Shown in pieces: positions 28,573 to 37,908 of a DNA stretch of 64,000 nt (within the stretch, counting starts at the first letter, position 1; each line of letters begins with the position of its first letter). The position numbers and the translations under genes are program-made. The notes under the pieces are model-generated. The model did not search any database. It saw nothing but the letters and a program-made list of their open reading frames with translations, and was not told the DNA's origin. Origin of the DNA: DASSLY01 sp035689185 (lineage in GTDB: Bacteria; Actinomycetota; Actinomycetes; Actinomycetales; Dermatophilaceae); NCBI GenBank assembly GCA_035689185.1, contig DASSLY010000021.1:1-64000 (forward strand). The letters run 5' to 3'.

Positions 28573-29835
28573 TCAGGCGGGATCCAGGAAAGCGGTCAGC
28601 GCGGCGGCGTACATGGCCGGGTCCTTCGCCCCGCAGAGTTCCCGGGCGGAGTGCATCGACAGCATCGGGGCGCCGAAGTCGACCGTCGTCGCGCCGGTCC
28701 GGGCGGCGGTCATCGGCCCGACCGTGGACCCGCAGGGCATGTCGTTGCGGGCCACGAACTGCTGAAGCGGCACCCCCGCCTGGTCGCAGGCCAGCCGGAA
28801 CGTCGCCGCACCGGTCGGGTCCGTGGCGTAGCGCAGCTTCGCGTTGGTCTTGAGCACCGGGCCGCCGTTGACCGCGACCTGGTGCTGCGGGTCGTGGCGC
28901 TCGGGGTAGTTGGGGTGCGTCGCGTGCGCCATGTCCCCCGAGGCGACCACCGTCGCCGCGAGCGCCCGGAACAGGTCGTCGCGGGCGCCGCCGCGACACA
29001 GCACCACCCGCTCCAGCGTCGAGGTGAGCAGCGTCGACTGGGCACCACGGTCCGACTCGCTGCCGACCTCCTCGTGGTCGAACAGCGCCAGCACCGGTGT
29101 GAGCCGCGGCGGCGCGGCCGCCAGCAACGCCGAGACGCCGGCGTGGCAGGTGGCCAGGTTGTCCAGCCGTGGTGCCGCGACGAGGTCGCGCGCCGCTCCG
29201 ATCAGCCGGGACGCAGTGAGGTCGTGCGTCATCAGGGTCCAGGCGAGCACGTCGGAGGACTCGACCAGCTCGCCGAGCCAGGACCGGAACGACCTCGGCG
29301 AGGTGCCCACACCCCATACCGGGGTGAGGTGTTGCTGCGGGTTCAGCGCCAGCGAGGTGTTGCTGTCGCGGTCCAGGTGGATCGCCAGTTGCGGCACGCG
29401 CAGCACGGGGTCGTCGACGCGGACCAGCCGGGTCTCGACCCCGGTGGGCGTCCGCACCGCCACCTGGCCGGACAGGCCGAGATCGCGGTCGAGCCACGAG
29501 TTCCACAACGGCGCGCCGTACACCTCGACGGCCAGCTGCTGCCAGCCGGACCGGGCCAGGTCCGGCTGCGGCTTGACCCGCAGGTTGGGGCTGTCGGTGT
29601 GCGCGGCGAGGACCCGGAAGCCGGTGGCTGGCGCGACATCGGCGTGCCGCCAGGCCAGCAGCGACCCGCCGCGGCGCAGGAAGTAGCCGCCCGGCGCCGT
29701 CGGCCAGGCAGCGTGCTCGGCCAGCTCCACGAACCCTCCGCCGCCGAGCCGCCGGGCCGCTTCCGCGCACGCGTGGAAGGCAGACGGCGCGGCGTCGACG
29801 AACGCGCACAGGTCCAGCGCGGCGTCGTCGGGCAC
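28573..29835 (-). CDS. M18-family aminopeptidase
   Basis: The 420-residue zinc aminopeptidase resembles ApeB/aspartyl aminopeptidase. Metal ligands and catalytic residues are recognisable in LAAHTDSPNLRVKP, ARLDNLATCHAG-like (APRLDNLATCHAG), LFDHEEVGSESDRGAQS and GDMAHATHPNYPERHDP. The C-terminal DMPCGSTVGPMTAARTG and the late MHSARE His complete the set. GTG 29835 is chosen from the family N-terminus (DAALDLCAFVDAAPSAFHA). It removes N-terminal, often acidic or hydrophobic, residues in the cytoplasm. Confidence 0.92.
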   Translation of the reverse strand: MPDDAALDLCAFVDAAPSAFHACAEAARRLGGGGFVELAEHAAWPTAPGGYFLRRGGSLLAWRHADVAPATGFRVLAAHTDSPNLRVKPQPDLARSGWQQLAVEVYGAPLWNSWLDRDLGLSGQVAVRTPTGVETRLVRVDDPVLRVPQLAIHLDRDSNTSLALNPQQHLTPVWGVGTSPRSFRSWLGELVESSDVLAWTLMTHDLTASRLIGAARDLVAAPRLDNLATCHAGVSALLAAAPPRLTPVLALFDHEEVGSESDRGAQSTLLTSTLERVVLCRGGARDDLFRALAATVVASGDMAHATHPNYPERHDPQHQVAVNGGPVLKTNAKLRYATDPTGAATFRLACDQAGVPLQQFVARNDMPCGSTVGPMTAARTGATTVDFGAPMLSMHSARELCGAKDPAMYAAALTAFLDPA

Positions 29836-29875
29836 GCCGGCAAGCCTTCCACACCGCCCGGAGGGACGGCGCGGG

Positions 29876-31024
29876 TCAGCCCACGGCCTCGGTGTGCCGG
29901 GGCGGCGGCCCGGGGGTCGGCTCGGCGAGGCCCTGGACGTCGGCGCGACGGGCGATGGTGGCGGTGGCCCGGCGGCAGGCGCCGACCGGCACAGTCGGGA
30001 TGAGGTGCTCCAGGAAGGCGTACCGCCGCAGCAGCGAGCGGTGGTAGGAGCTGCCGTCCGCGGCGGCCTGCTGCTGGTGCCACCAGTCCGCGATGTCGCC
30101 CCAGCCGGGCGCCGCCAGCGACCCGCCGAACTGCTGCACCGACAGCGACGCGCTGAGGTTCGCGAACGCGATCCGGTCCGCCAGCGGCCAGCCGGCCAGC
30201 GTGCCGAGCACGATCGAGGCGGCGAAGACGTCACCCGCCCCGGTGGCGTCCAGCGCCGGGACGCGCAGCGCCGGGACGAGCACCTCCTCCCCGGTGCCGG
30301 CGTCGACGGCCATCGCCCCTTCGGCCGCGGTGGTGACGATGGCCAACGGGACCAGGTCGGCCAGCGCATAGAGCGCCTCGTGCGGCGTGGTGGTCCGGGT
30401 GTACGCCATCGCCTCCACCGCGTTGGGCATGAAGGCGTGACACAGGTCGAGCAGGTCGAGCACGGTCCGGGACCAGCGCTGGGTGGGGTCCCAGCCGACA
30501 TCGGCGAACACCAGGGCGCCCTGGTCCTTGCAGCGGCGCAGCCACGACCCCTCGTGCCCCAGCTGCCTCTCGGCGGTCAGCTCGACCATCACCGCCCTGC
30601 TGCGCTGCGGCGTCCCGACCAGCCGGTCCATCGGCATCGGCGGAGCGTGGCCGTGGGTGAGCATGGCCCGGTCCCGGTCCACCGCCATCGACACGGTCAC
30701 GGGCGTGTGCCACTCCCCGAACCGTCGCGACCGCGCCAGGTCCACGTGCTCCTGCTCCTCCAGCGTGCGCCAGCAGAACTCGCCGTATTCGTCGTCGCCG
30801 AAGGCGGCGGCCATCGAGGTCCGCAGCCCCATCCGCCGGGCGGCCACCGCCAGGTTGGCGATGCCGCCGGGGCAGGAGCCCATCCCCTCCGCCCACACCT
30901 CGGCACCCGCGGTCGGCATGGCCGGCAGGCCGGTGAAGATGATGTCCAGGAACACGGAGCCGCAGATGAAGACGTCGAAGTCGGGCTCGTCGCTGGCGCG
31001 GATGGCAGCCAGCGGGTCGAACAT
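29876..31024 (-). CDS. PfkB-family carbohydrate kinase
   Basis: The 382-residue kinase has the N-terminal GSVFLDIIFTGLPAMPTAGA and the PfkB glycine motif CPGGIANLAVAARRMGLRTS. The lid MLTHGH, the anion-hole and catalytic Asp in PALDATGAGDVFAASIVLG, and NAVEAMAYT are also present. The C-terminal ~70 residues (YHRSLLRRYAFLEHLIP onward) are an extension beyond the usual fold. ATG 31024 is the first start matching the family. It is divergent from the GH4 glycosidase gene, suggesting a joint role in sugar-phosphate or glycoside use. Confidence 0.88.
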   Translation of the reverse strand: MFDPLAAIRASDEPDFDVFICGSVFLDIIFTGLPAMPTAGAEVWAEGMGSCPGGIANLAVAARRMGLRTSMAAAFGDDEYGEFCWRTLEEQEHVDLARSRRFGEWHTPVTVSMAVDRDRAMLTHGHAPPMPMDRLVGTPQRSRAVMVELTAERQLGHEGSWLRRCKDQGALVFADVGWDPTQRWSRTVLDLLDLCHAFMPNAVEAMAYTRTTTPHEALYALADLVPLAIVTTAAEGAMAVDAGTGEEVLVPALRVPALDATGAGDVFAASIVLGTLAGWPLADRIAFANLSASLSVQQFGGSLAAPGWGDIADWWHQQQAAADGSSYHRSLLRRYAFLEHLIPTVPVGACRRATATIARRADVQGLAEPTPGPPPRHTEAVG

Positions 31025-31234
31025 CGGCTCCGGCACCGGCCTGGACCCTTCATTCCCTGACTGAACCTGCAGGCCACGACTGCGCTTATGGTGACCGAAC
31101 CGGGCCGGACGGCACAAGGTCGGGGCGCCGGCCCGGGCAGCGGACGGCCACCAACCGAACGCGACGGCACGCGATTGGTACGGTGTGGCCGGTGCCGCAC
31201 CTGCGGCTGGCGGTCCAGCTCGGATGGGGTGCCG

Positions 31235-32563
31235 ATGAGGCTGGCGATCCTGGGCGGCGGCGGGTTCCGCACCCCGCTGGTGTATGCGGCGCTGCTGGCC
31301 GACCGCCACGACCGGCGCATCACCGACGTGGTCCTGTATGACGTGGCGCCGCAACGGTTGTCGGCGATCGCGGCGGTGCTGGGTCAGCAGGCGAGCGGGC
31401 ACGAGGCGCCGCCCGCGCTGCATACGACGACGGTGCTGGACGAGGCGCTCGAGGGCGCGGACTTCGTCTTCTCCGCGATCCGGGTCGGCGGCTTGCTCGC
31501 CCGGACGGCCGACGAGCGGGTCGCGCTGGACCTCGGCCTGCTCGGGCAGGAGACCACGGGGCCGGGCGGGCTCAGCTTCGCACTGCGGACCGTTCCGGTG
31601 GCGGTGCACGTGGCTCAGCGGGTGGCGTCCTGCGCGCCCGGGGCGTGGGTCATCAACTTCACCAACCCGGCGGGACTGGTGACCGAGGCGATGCAGGCCG
31701 TCCTCGGCGAGCGGGTCGTCGGCATCTGCGACTCCCCGGCCGCGCTGGTCCGTCGCGCCGTCCGGTTGCTCGAGCTGCCGGACACCGCGGCGGCGGACTA
31801 CGTGGGGCTGAACCACCTCGGCTGGCTGCGCGCGCTGCGCCACGACGGCGTGGACCACCTGCCGGGGCTGATCGCCGACGACACGCTGCTCGCAGCCACG
31901 GAGGAGGGCCAGCTCTTCGGCATGGAGTGGATCCGGACGCTGGGCGCGATCCCGAACGAGTACGTCTACTACTACGACTTCACCCGGGAGGCGGTGGCCG
32001 GCATCCGCGCCGCCGCGCGGACCCGGGGGGAGTTCCTGCTTGCCCAGCAGCGCGCCTTCTACCAGGCCGTCGCCGCGACGCCGGGGCGGGCGCTCGCGGA
32101 GTGGGACCGGGTGCGGCTGGAGCGCAACGCGACGTACCTGAGCGAGGCCCGCACCCGGGAGCGCGACCAGGAGGAGGTGCGGGGCGGCGGGTACGAGCAG
32201 GTGGCACTGGCGATCATGGCGGCCATCGCCCGGGGTGAACCGGCCGAGCTGATCCTCAACGTCCGCAACGGCACCACCGTGCCGGGACTGCCTGCCGACG
32301 CGGTGGTGGAGGTGCCGTGCTCGGTCGGCGCGGCGGGGCCCCGCCCGCACCGGTTGGACCCGTTGCTCGGCGCGCAGCTCGGCCTGGTGCAACAGGTCAA
32401 GGCGGTCGACCGGCTGGTGATCGAGGCGGCCCGCACCGGGTCGGCGGCGCTGGCTGTGCAGGCGTTCGCCCAGCACCCGCTGGTCGACTCGGTGACCTCG
32501 GCCCGCGCGCTGCTGGCCGGCTACCGGGCCCGGATCCCCGAGGTGGACGCGGTCTTCGGCTAA
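31235..32563 (+). CDS. Glycoside hydrolase family 4 (6-phospho-beta-glucosidase-like)
   Basis: The 442-residue NAD- and metal-dependent glycosidase shows the nucleotide-binding start LAILGGGGFRTPLVYAAL. GADFVFSAIRVGG, QETTGPGGLSFALRTVPV, WVINFTNPAG, GICDSPAAL and the NHLGWL motif follow. GH4 enzymes cleave phospho-glycosides by an oxidation/elimination route. The usual metal-ligand cysteine-Asn-(V/I)-P appears here as the GICDSP region. ATG 31235 is the best start, with an in-frame extension upstream to 31088. It is divergent from the PfkB kinase, which could act on the released sugar. Confidence 0.9.
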   Translation: MRLAILGGGGFRTPLVYAALLADRHDRRITDVVLYDVAPQRLSAIAAVLGQQASGHEAPPALHTTTVLDEALEGADFVFSAIRVGGLLARTADERVALDLGLLGQETTGPGGLSFALRTVPVAVHVAQRVASCAPGAWVINFTNPAGLVTEAMQAVLGERVVGICDSPAALVRRAVRLLELPDTAAADYVGLNHLGWLRALRHDGVDHLPGLIADDTLLAATEEGQLFGMEWIRTLGAIPNEYVYYYDFTREAVAGIRAAARTRGEFLLAQQRAFYQAVAATPGRALAEWDRVRLERNATYLSEARTRERDQEEVRGGGYEQVALAIMAAIARGEPAELILNVRNGTTVPGLPADAVVEVPCSVGAAGPRPHRLDPLLGAQLGLVQQVKAVDRLVIEAARTGSAALAVQAFAQHPLVDSVTSARALLAGYRARIPEVDAVFG

Positions 32564-32595
32564 CCCGCCGGCCTCGCGCAAGCTCGCGCGCGAGT

Positions 32596-32637
32596 TGTCA
32601 GAACGTCGGCGCGTCATGACCCGCTCACGTTCTGACA
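32596..32637. repeat. 42-bp palindromic element, copy 3
   Basis: TGTCAGAACGT and its arm ACGTTCTGACA (here CACGTTCTGACA) bracket a centre containing GTCATGAC. It lies 33 bases after the GH4 stop and just before the PadR promoter region. The central part is less well paired than in copies 1 and 2. Confidence 0.95.
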
Positions 32638-32642
32638 AGGAG

Positions 32643-32683
32643 TTGACATACCCGGTATAGAGGCACCAACATACCGAGTATAT
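32643..32683 (+). promoter_or_regulatory. Candidate PadR promoter with paired operators
   Basis: TTGACA at 32643-32648 looks like a -35 box. Two palindromes follow, ATACCCGGTAT (32648-32658) and ATACCGAGTAT (32671-32681), with centres 23 bases apart, about two helical turns. They lie directly before the PadR gene. Autoregulation of the PadR-ABC operon at these sites is an inference. Confidence 0.5.
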
Positions 32684-32730
32684 CGACGACCGCTGGGGGG
32701 TCGTCGGACACGTCTGAGAGGGACCCGCCC

Positions 32731-33324
32731 GTGTCGATCCGTCACAGCCTGCTCGCGCTGCTCCACGAGGAGCCGATGTACGGCGCGCAGCTGCGCACCG
32801 AGTTCGAGACCCGCACCGGCGGGACCTGGCCGCTCAACGTCGGGCAGGTCTACACGACGCTGGCCCGGCTGGAGCGGGATGGGCTGGTCGAGGCGGCCGG
32901 GGCCGCCGACGCCGACGGCCGGATCGCCTACCGGCTGACCGAGCAGGGCAGGGCCCAGGTCGCACTGTGGTGGGCCTCGCCGGTGAACCGGGACGACACC
33001 CCGCGCGACGAGCTCATCATCAAGCTCGCCCTGGCCGTGACGGTCAGCGGCGTCGACGTGCCCGCCGTCGTGCAGACCCAGCGCACCGCGACGCTGCGGC
33101 ACCTGCAGGACCTCACCCGGCTGTACCGCGCGGCGGAGGACCGCGCCGACACCGGCCGCCGTGAGCCGGCCGACCTGGCCTGGCTGCTCGTCCTGGAGAA
33201 CCTCCGGTATGCCGCGGAGGCGGAAGTCCGCTGGTTGGACCACGTGGAGGCCCGGCTGGCCCGGGAAACCATGCTGCCGCCCGTGGCCGCCCCCGCGCCG
33301 GCGCTGCAGGAGGTGCTCCGATGA
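32731..33324 (+). CDS. PadR-family transcriptional regulator
   Basis: The 197-residue regulator starts at GTG 32731. The winged-helix half reads IRHSLLALLHEEPMYGAQLR, then TGGTWPLNVGQVYTTLARLE and RDGLVEAAG. The second half is the helical Vir-C-like dimerisation region. PadR proteins of this type repress drug- or stress-responsive transporters. The ATGA overlap with the ABC ATPase gene shows translational coupling, so it probably regulates its own export operon. Confidence 0.93.
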   Translation: MSIRHSLLALLHEEPMYGAQLRTEFETRTGGTWPLNVGQVYTTLARLERDGLVEAAGAADADGRIAYRLTEQGRAQVALWWASPVNRDDTPRDELIIKLALAVTVSGVDVPAVVQTQRTATLRHLQDLTRLYRAAEDRADTGRREPADLAWLLVLENLRYAAEAEVRWLDHVEARLARETMLPPVAAPAPALQEVLR

Positions 33325-34046
33325 CCGTGGTGCTGCAGCTCGAGGCGGTCACCCGGGTCCACGGCGCCGGCGAGGCGGCCGTGCGGGCGCTGGACGGGGT
33401 GGACCTGCAGGTGGCCGCCGGCGAGCTGGTCGCCGTGATGGGGCCGAGCGGCTCGGGCAAGTCCACTCTGCTGAACCTGGCCGGCGGGTTGGACCGGCCG
33501 ACCGCCGGCAGCGTGCGCATCGAGGGCACCGACGTCGGTGCGCTTCGCCCGGACGCGCTCGCCGCGCTGCGCCGGCGGTCGGTCGGCTACGTGTTCCAGG
33601 ACCTGAACCTGATCCCTTCGCTCACCGCAGCCGAGAACGTCGCCCTGCCGCTGGAGCTGGACGGCCAACGGGCCCGGGCCGCGCGCGGGCTGGCCCTGGA
33701 CGCGCTGGCCACGGTGGGCCTGCCCGAGCTCGCCGACCGGTATCCGGACCAGATGTCCGGCGGCCAGCAGCAGCGGGTGGCCATCGCCCGGGCGCTGGTC
33801 GGCCAGCGGCGGCTGGTGCTCGCCGACGAGCCCACCGGGGCGTTGGACACGCACACCGGCGAGGCGGTGCTGCGGGTGCTGCGGGGCCGCTGCGATGCTG
33901 GCGCTGCCGGCCTGCTGGTGACCCACGAGGCGCGGCACGCCGCCTGGGCCGACCGGGTGGTCTTCCTCCGCGACGGCGTCGTCGTGGACACCACCGGTGC
34001 GCCCGGCCAGCCGGAGCAGCTGCTCGACCCGGCTGGCGCCCGCTGA
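33321..34046 (+). CDS. ABC transporter ATP-binding protein (MacB/LolD type)
   Basis: The 241-residue ATPase has Walker A GPSGSGKSTLLNLAGGLDRP, the Q-loop YVFQDLNLIPSLT and the signature MSGGQQQRVAIARAL. Walker B LVLADEPTGALDT and the H-loop LLVTHEARHAAW complete it. This layout is characteristic of the MacB/LolD branch that partners FtsX-like permeases. It is the middle gene of the PadR-ATPase-permease operon and overlaps the permease gene at TGATG. Confidence 0.96.
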   Translation: MTVVLQLEAVTRVHGAGEAAVRALDGVDLQVAAGELVAVMGPSGSGKSTLLNLAGGLDRPTAGSVRIEGTDVGALRPDALAALRRRSVGYVFQDLNLIPSLTAAENVALPLELDGQRARAARGLALDALATVGLPELADRYPDQMSGGQQQRVAIARALVGQRRLVLADEPTGALDTHTGEAVLRVLRGRCDAGAAGLLVTHEARHAAWADRVVFLRDGVVVDTTGAPGQPEQLLDPAGAR

Positions 34047-36787
34047 TGTCGCCGAGCCGCTGGTATGCCGGGTGGCGGGTCGCGCTGCGGGTCGCCGCCC
34101 GGGACGTGTGCCGGTATCGCTGGCGCAGCCTGTTCATCGCGGTCATGGTCGGCCTGCCGGTACTGCTGCTCACGGCGGGGATCACCCTGCTCGCCACCGA
34201 CCAGCTGTCCCCGGTCGAGACGATCCCGCGGGTCATGGGCGCCGCGGCCGCCCGGGTGGAGGCCTTGAGCGGCAGCCGGGTCGAGCAGTCCCCGGACGGC
34301 GCGTCGTTCCGTCAGCCCGAGGCGCCCCCTACAGCGGTGCCTGGTTTCGCCCCCGACAGTCCGTGGACGCCGGCCAAGCTCGCGCGCCTGACCGGCGGGA
34401 CGGTGCTGCCGGTGACCGAGGCGGAGGCGCGGGCCGTGGTGGGCGACCGGCGGGTCCGGGTCAGCGTCCTGGCGCTGGACAGCGCCGACCGGGCGGTGGC
34501 GCCGCTGCTACGGCTGGAGTCCGGCCGCTGGCCGGCCAGCGCGGACGAGGTCGTCGTCAGCCCCGCGGGTGCCTCGAAGGGCCTACCCAGGTCCGGTCGG
34601 CTGCGGATCGAGCAGGAGGACGGTTCGGCCACGGACCTGCGCGTCGTCGGCGTGGGTCGCGGTCAGCTGGCCGATCACCAGGCCGACATGGTCGCCGCCG
34701 CGGCCCTGGTCGCCCCCTGGCAACAGGCGCTCCCGGCCTTCCTGGTCGACCGCGCCGATCCGCTGACCTGGGCCGAGGTGCAGCGGCTGAACGGGTACGG
34801 CCTGCTGGTGAAGAGCCGGCAGGTGATCACCCATCCGCCGTCGGACGCCGAGCTCACCGACGCGCAGCGCAGCATGGCCGCTGGGAACCTCGAGCTGGCC
34901 CTTGTCATCGCGCTGGCCGCGGTGGGGATATTCATCGAGACGGCCCTGTTGGCCGGCCCGGCGTTCGCGGTGAGCGCCGCCAGGCAGCGGCGGTCACTGG
35001 CGCTCGCCGCGGTCAACGGTGCCGAACGGCGGCAGCTTCGCCGCTACGTGCTCGGCCAGGCGTTGGTCCTCGGCGTCGCCTCCTCGTTCACGGGTGCCGT
35101 GCTGGGCATCGCCGGGGCCTGGACCGGCCTGGCCTGGTGGGCGGCTGCGAACCCGACCTTCGACACCAGGCCGTTCGACCTCGCCTGGCCGCAGCTGGTC
35201 GGTGTCGTGGCCTGCTCGGTCCTGGCCTCGGTCGTCGCCGCGATGCTGCCGGCGCGGGGGGTGGGCCGGCTCGACGTGGCGGGCACGCTGCGTGGCGGGG
35301 CGGTGAGCGGCCGCGTCAGCCGCGGCCTGCCGGCCCTCGGTGTGGTCGTCATGACGGTCAGCGCCGCGCTGGTGCTCAGCGGTGTCGTCGTCGACCAGCT
35401 CCCGGTCAGCGCGGGATTGCCGATGGTCGCCGGAGCGATCGGGCTGGTCGTCGGCGCCATGCTCGTGGTCCCGGCGCTGCTCGCGCTGCTCGGGCGCGTC
35501 GGGGCCCGGCTGCCGCTGGCGCTCCGGCTGGCCAGTCGCGACACCTCGCGGCAGCGCAGCCGGGCCACCCCGGCGGTGGCGGCGATCATGGCCGCCGTCG
35601 CCGCGATGACCGCGTTCGCGGTGGGCGCCACCAGCGAAGAGGCGCAGAACCGGCAGGACTACCAACCCCAGCTGACACTCGGCGCGGGCGCCCTGTACGG
35701 GCCGGCCGACGCCATGGACCGGGCGGCCGCGGTCGTCCGCCGCTATGCGCCCGACCTCACCGTGCACACGTCGGGCCGCGTCTACAGCCAGCCCCCCACG
35801 ACCCGGCCCCCTGAGCCCGGCTCGGCCGCGACCGTCGTCGCCGCCATCCTCCCCGGTTGCACCCCAGCCCAGGCCTTCCGCGCGCTCACGGAGCAACACT
35901 GCGCCTCGTTGTCATCCGAGGCCAGCCAAGAGTCGTCCGCCATCGCTGTCGAAGCCTTGACCGGACTCCTGCAGCGGCTGTCGCTCTCCGAGGGCCAGCG
36001 CCAGATCCTCCAGCGTGGCGGGGTGCTGGTGGCCGACCAGCGCCTCGTCCGCAACGGTGAGGTGGTCTTCGCGTCCGGGCGCACGCGGATGGACGCCGAT
36101 GGCGGGCTGGAGCCGCCGAGGGCATCGGTCCGCCAGGCGGTCCCGGCAGGTGTCGTCGACCCGGCCCGGTGGCGCACGACCTTCGGAGCGGAGGGCGCGG
36201 GCGCGGTGCTCCTGCCGCGCACCGCGACGGACCTCGGCTGGACGGTGGCGACCGATCGCCTGCGGGTGTCCGCACCCGGGGGTATGATCTCCCGGGCGGC
36301 GGAGACCGCGATCAGCGAGCACCTCGACAGTGACATGTCGCTGGTGGTTGAACGCGGCTACCAGAGCCAGAACACGGTGGTCCTGCTCATCCTGTTCGCG
36401 GTTGCCGGTCTGCTGGTGTTGGTCGCCGCACTGGTGTCCACAGCGCTGTCGCTTGCCGAGAGCCAGGCCGACATGGCGACGCTGGCCGCGGTGGGAGCCA
36501 CCCGGCATACCAGGAGGTCGGTGGCCGCCGCCCAGGCGCTGGTGGTGGCCGCGTCCGGCGCGGTCCTCGGGCTGGTCATCGGCCTGGTGCCGGGGGTGGC
36601 GATCACCTGGCCACTGACCACCAACCGGTTCGACCCGGCGGCCGGGCAGAGCTACACCGCGGCGCCCGTGGTCGACATCCCGTGGCTCGGGCTCGCGGCG
36701 GTCGTCGTGCTGGTCCCGCTGCTCGCCGCCGGGCTGTCCTGCGTCGCGGTGCGCCGGGCCCCCGAGCTGACCCGTCGGCTCGCCTAG
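34046..36787 (+). CDS. FtsX-like ABC transporter permease
   Basis: The 913-residue membrane protein has an N-terminal helix (SLFIAVMVGLPVLLLTAGIT), a large extracytoplasmic domain and a first FtsX block around 34900-35270. A middle pair of helices, a second soluble domain with two cysteines (LPGCTPAQ, QHCASL) and a C-terminal FtsX block (VLLILFAVAGLLVLVAALVS onward) follow. Such permeases work by mechanotransmission rather than classical transport and often give resistance to peptides or other envelope-acting agents. It starts within the ATPase stop (TGATG) and closes the operon. Confidence 0.93.
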   Translation: MSPSRWYAGWRVALRVAARDVCRYRWRSLFIAVMVGLPVLLLTAGITLLATDQLSPVETIPRVMGAAAARVEALSGSRVEQSPDGASFRQPEAPPTAVPGFAPDSPWTPAKLARLTGGTVLPVTEAEARAVVGDRRVRVSVLALDSADRAVAPLLRLESGRWPASADEVVVSPAGASKGLPRSGRLRIEQEDGSATDLRVVGVGRGQLADHQADMVAAAALVAPWQQALPAFLVDRADPLTWAEVQRLNGYGLLVKSRQVITHPPSDAELTDAQRSMAAGNLELALVIALAAVGIFIETALLAGPAFAVSAARQRRSLALAAVNGAERRQLRRYVLGQALVLGVASSFTGAVLGIAGAWTGLAWWAAANPTFDTRPFDLAWPQLVGVVACSVLASVVAAMLPARGVGRLDVAGTLRGGAVSGRVSRGLPALGVVVMTVSAALVLSGVVVDQLPVSAGLPMVAGAIGLVVGAMLVVPALLALLGRVGARLPLALRLASRDTSRQRSRATPAVAAIMAAVAAMTAFAVGATSEEAQNRQDYQPQLTLGAGALYGPADAMDRAAAVVRRYAPDLTVHTSGRVYSQPPTTRPPEPGSAATVVAAILPGCTPAQAFRALTEQHCASLSSEASQESSAIAVEALTGLLQRLSLSEGQRQILQRGGVLVADQRLVRNGEVVFASGRTRMDADGGLEPPRASVRQAVPAGVVDPARWRTTFGAEGAGAVLLPRTATDLGWTVATDRLRVSAPGGMISRAAETAISEHLDSDMSLVVERGYQSQNTVVLLILFAVAGLLVLVAALVSTALSLAESQADMATLAAVGATRHTRRSVAAAQALVVAASGAVLGLVIGLVPGVAITWPLTTNRFDPAAGQSYTAAPVVDIPWLGLAAVVVLVPLLAAGLSCVAVRRAPELTRRLA

Positions 36788-36817
36788 GCGCGCCAGCCCG
36801 TCTCCGCGCGAGGGGTG

Positions 36818-37822
36818 TCAGGTGAGTGGCTTGTGCCAGGCGGTGGTCGCGAACTGGACGTCCAGGCCCGCCCGCCGGTAGACGCTCGGGGCGCCGGTCG
36901 GGCTGTCGCTGTCCACCCCCAAGGCGACCCGGGTGTACCCCTCGGCCCGGGCCAGCTCGAAGGCGTGGTGCAGCAGGGCCCCCGCGATCCCCTGGCCCCG
37001 GTAGGCCCGGCGGGTGCCCAGCATCATCACGTACAAGGTGCGCTCGGCGGCCATCTGCCGGCTGCATGTCATCGTCGCGGCGGGCTCGCCGTCAACCGTC
37101 GCGACGAACCAGAACCTCGGTTCGAAACCGGGCGCCCGGCGCAACCGCTCGGCGAACGCGTCATACGGCTCCGGGTCGTGGCCCCAGTGGTCGGCGAAGG
37201 TCTCCTCCCGCAGCAGGTGGATGAGACGGTAATCATCGCTGACCTCGATCCGTAGGCCCGGGACGTCCGGTGCCGGCCTCGGGACCTCCGGCACGTCGCC
37301 GGCCATCCGCCAGAAGGTGCGGACGCGGCCGAACCCCGCCCGCTCCAGTCGCCCCTCGGTCGGAGTGTCGCCGACCAGGGAGCCCGCGCCCAGCCGTGGG
37401 TCGCGGATCTGGTGTCCGGCGTAGTGCGCCCGGGCCCAGCCCTCGACCGCCGCCCAGCCGGCCGCCGAGACCGCGTCGCCGAGCCCCGATGGCAACCCCG
37501 GGTCGACATACACGTCGGTGAGGTAGTTCGAGGCGCCCAGCCGCGGGTCGGTCCACCACCAGGAGACCACCCGGCCGGAACCGCGGTCCCTCACCACCGC
37601 CTGGTCGCGGCGCCCGTGCAGGCCCGGGCCCGTGTCGCTCTCGATGTCCTCGGCCCCCCAGTCGGCGTACCCGAGCACCGCGGTGTCGCAGGCGCAGACC
37701 AGCCGGTAAACCTCCTCGACGTCGTCCGGACCGACCGGCAACAGGGTGAACCGGTCCGCGAGGTCGGCCGGCAGAGGGGGCAGGACGACCGGTGCGGGAT
37801 GGGCGAGGTCGGCACTGTCCAC
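36818..37822 (-). CDS. Tandem GNAT acetyltransferase
   Basis: The protein has about 334 residues from GTG 37822; ATG 37858 is an alternative start. It contains two GNAT folds. The C-terminal one is clear, with FWFVATVDGEPAATMTCSRQ, the acetyl-CoA loop LGTRRAYRGQGIAGALLHHA and ALGVDSDSPTGAPSVYRRAG. The N-terminal one is weaker (VVSWWWTDPRLGASNYLTDVYVDP). The two-domain layout is shared with mycothiol synthase-like and other uncharacterised actinobacterial GNATs. The substrate is unknown. It is divergent from the proteasome activator gene. Confidence 0.85.
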   Translation of the reverse strand: MDSADLAHPAPVVLPPLPADLADRFTLLPVGPDDVEEVYRLVCACDTAVLGYADWGAEDIESDTGPGLHGRRDQAVVRDRGSGRVVSWWWTDPRLGASNYLTDVYVDPGLPSGLGDAVSAAGWAAVEGWARAHYAGHQIRDPRLGAGSLVGDTPTEGRLERAGFGRVRTFWRMAGDVPEVPRPAPDVPGLRIEVSDDYRLIHLLREETFADHWGHDPEPYDAFAERLRRAPGFEPRFWFVATVDGEPAATMTCSRQMAAERTLYVMMLGTRRAYRGQGIAGALLHHAFELARAEGYTRVALGVDSDSPTGAPSVYRRAGLDVQFATTAWHKPLT

Positions 37823-37908
37823 GGGGCCAGGCTGGCAAAGCCGCCGGTTCGGCGGCAATCGGTTTACCGCGGTGCTCGGTGACCGGAGCGGCCAGGCAGG
37901 ATGGAGCC

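Noticed and set aside
29876..32638. 920-codon minus-strand frame extending the PfkB kinase upstream
   Set aside because: The part upstream of 31024 is antisense to the GH4 gene and has no kinase homology. It is notable only because it reads through a palindromic element (LSERERVMTRRRSD-like).
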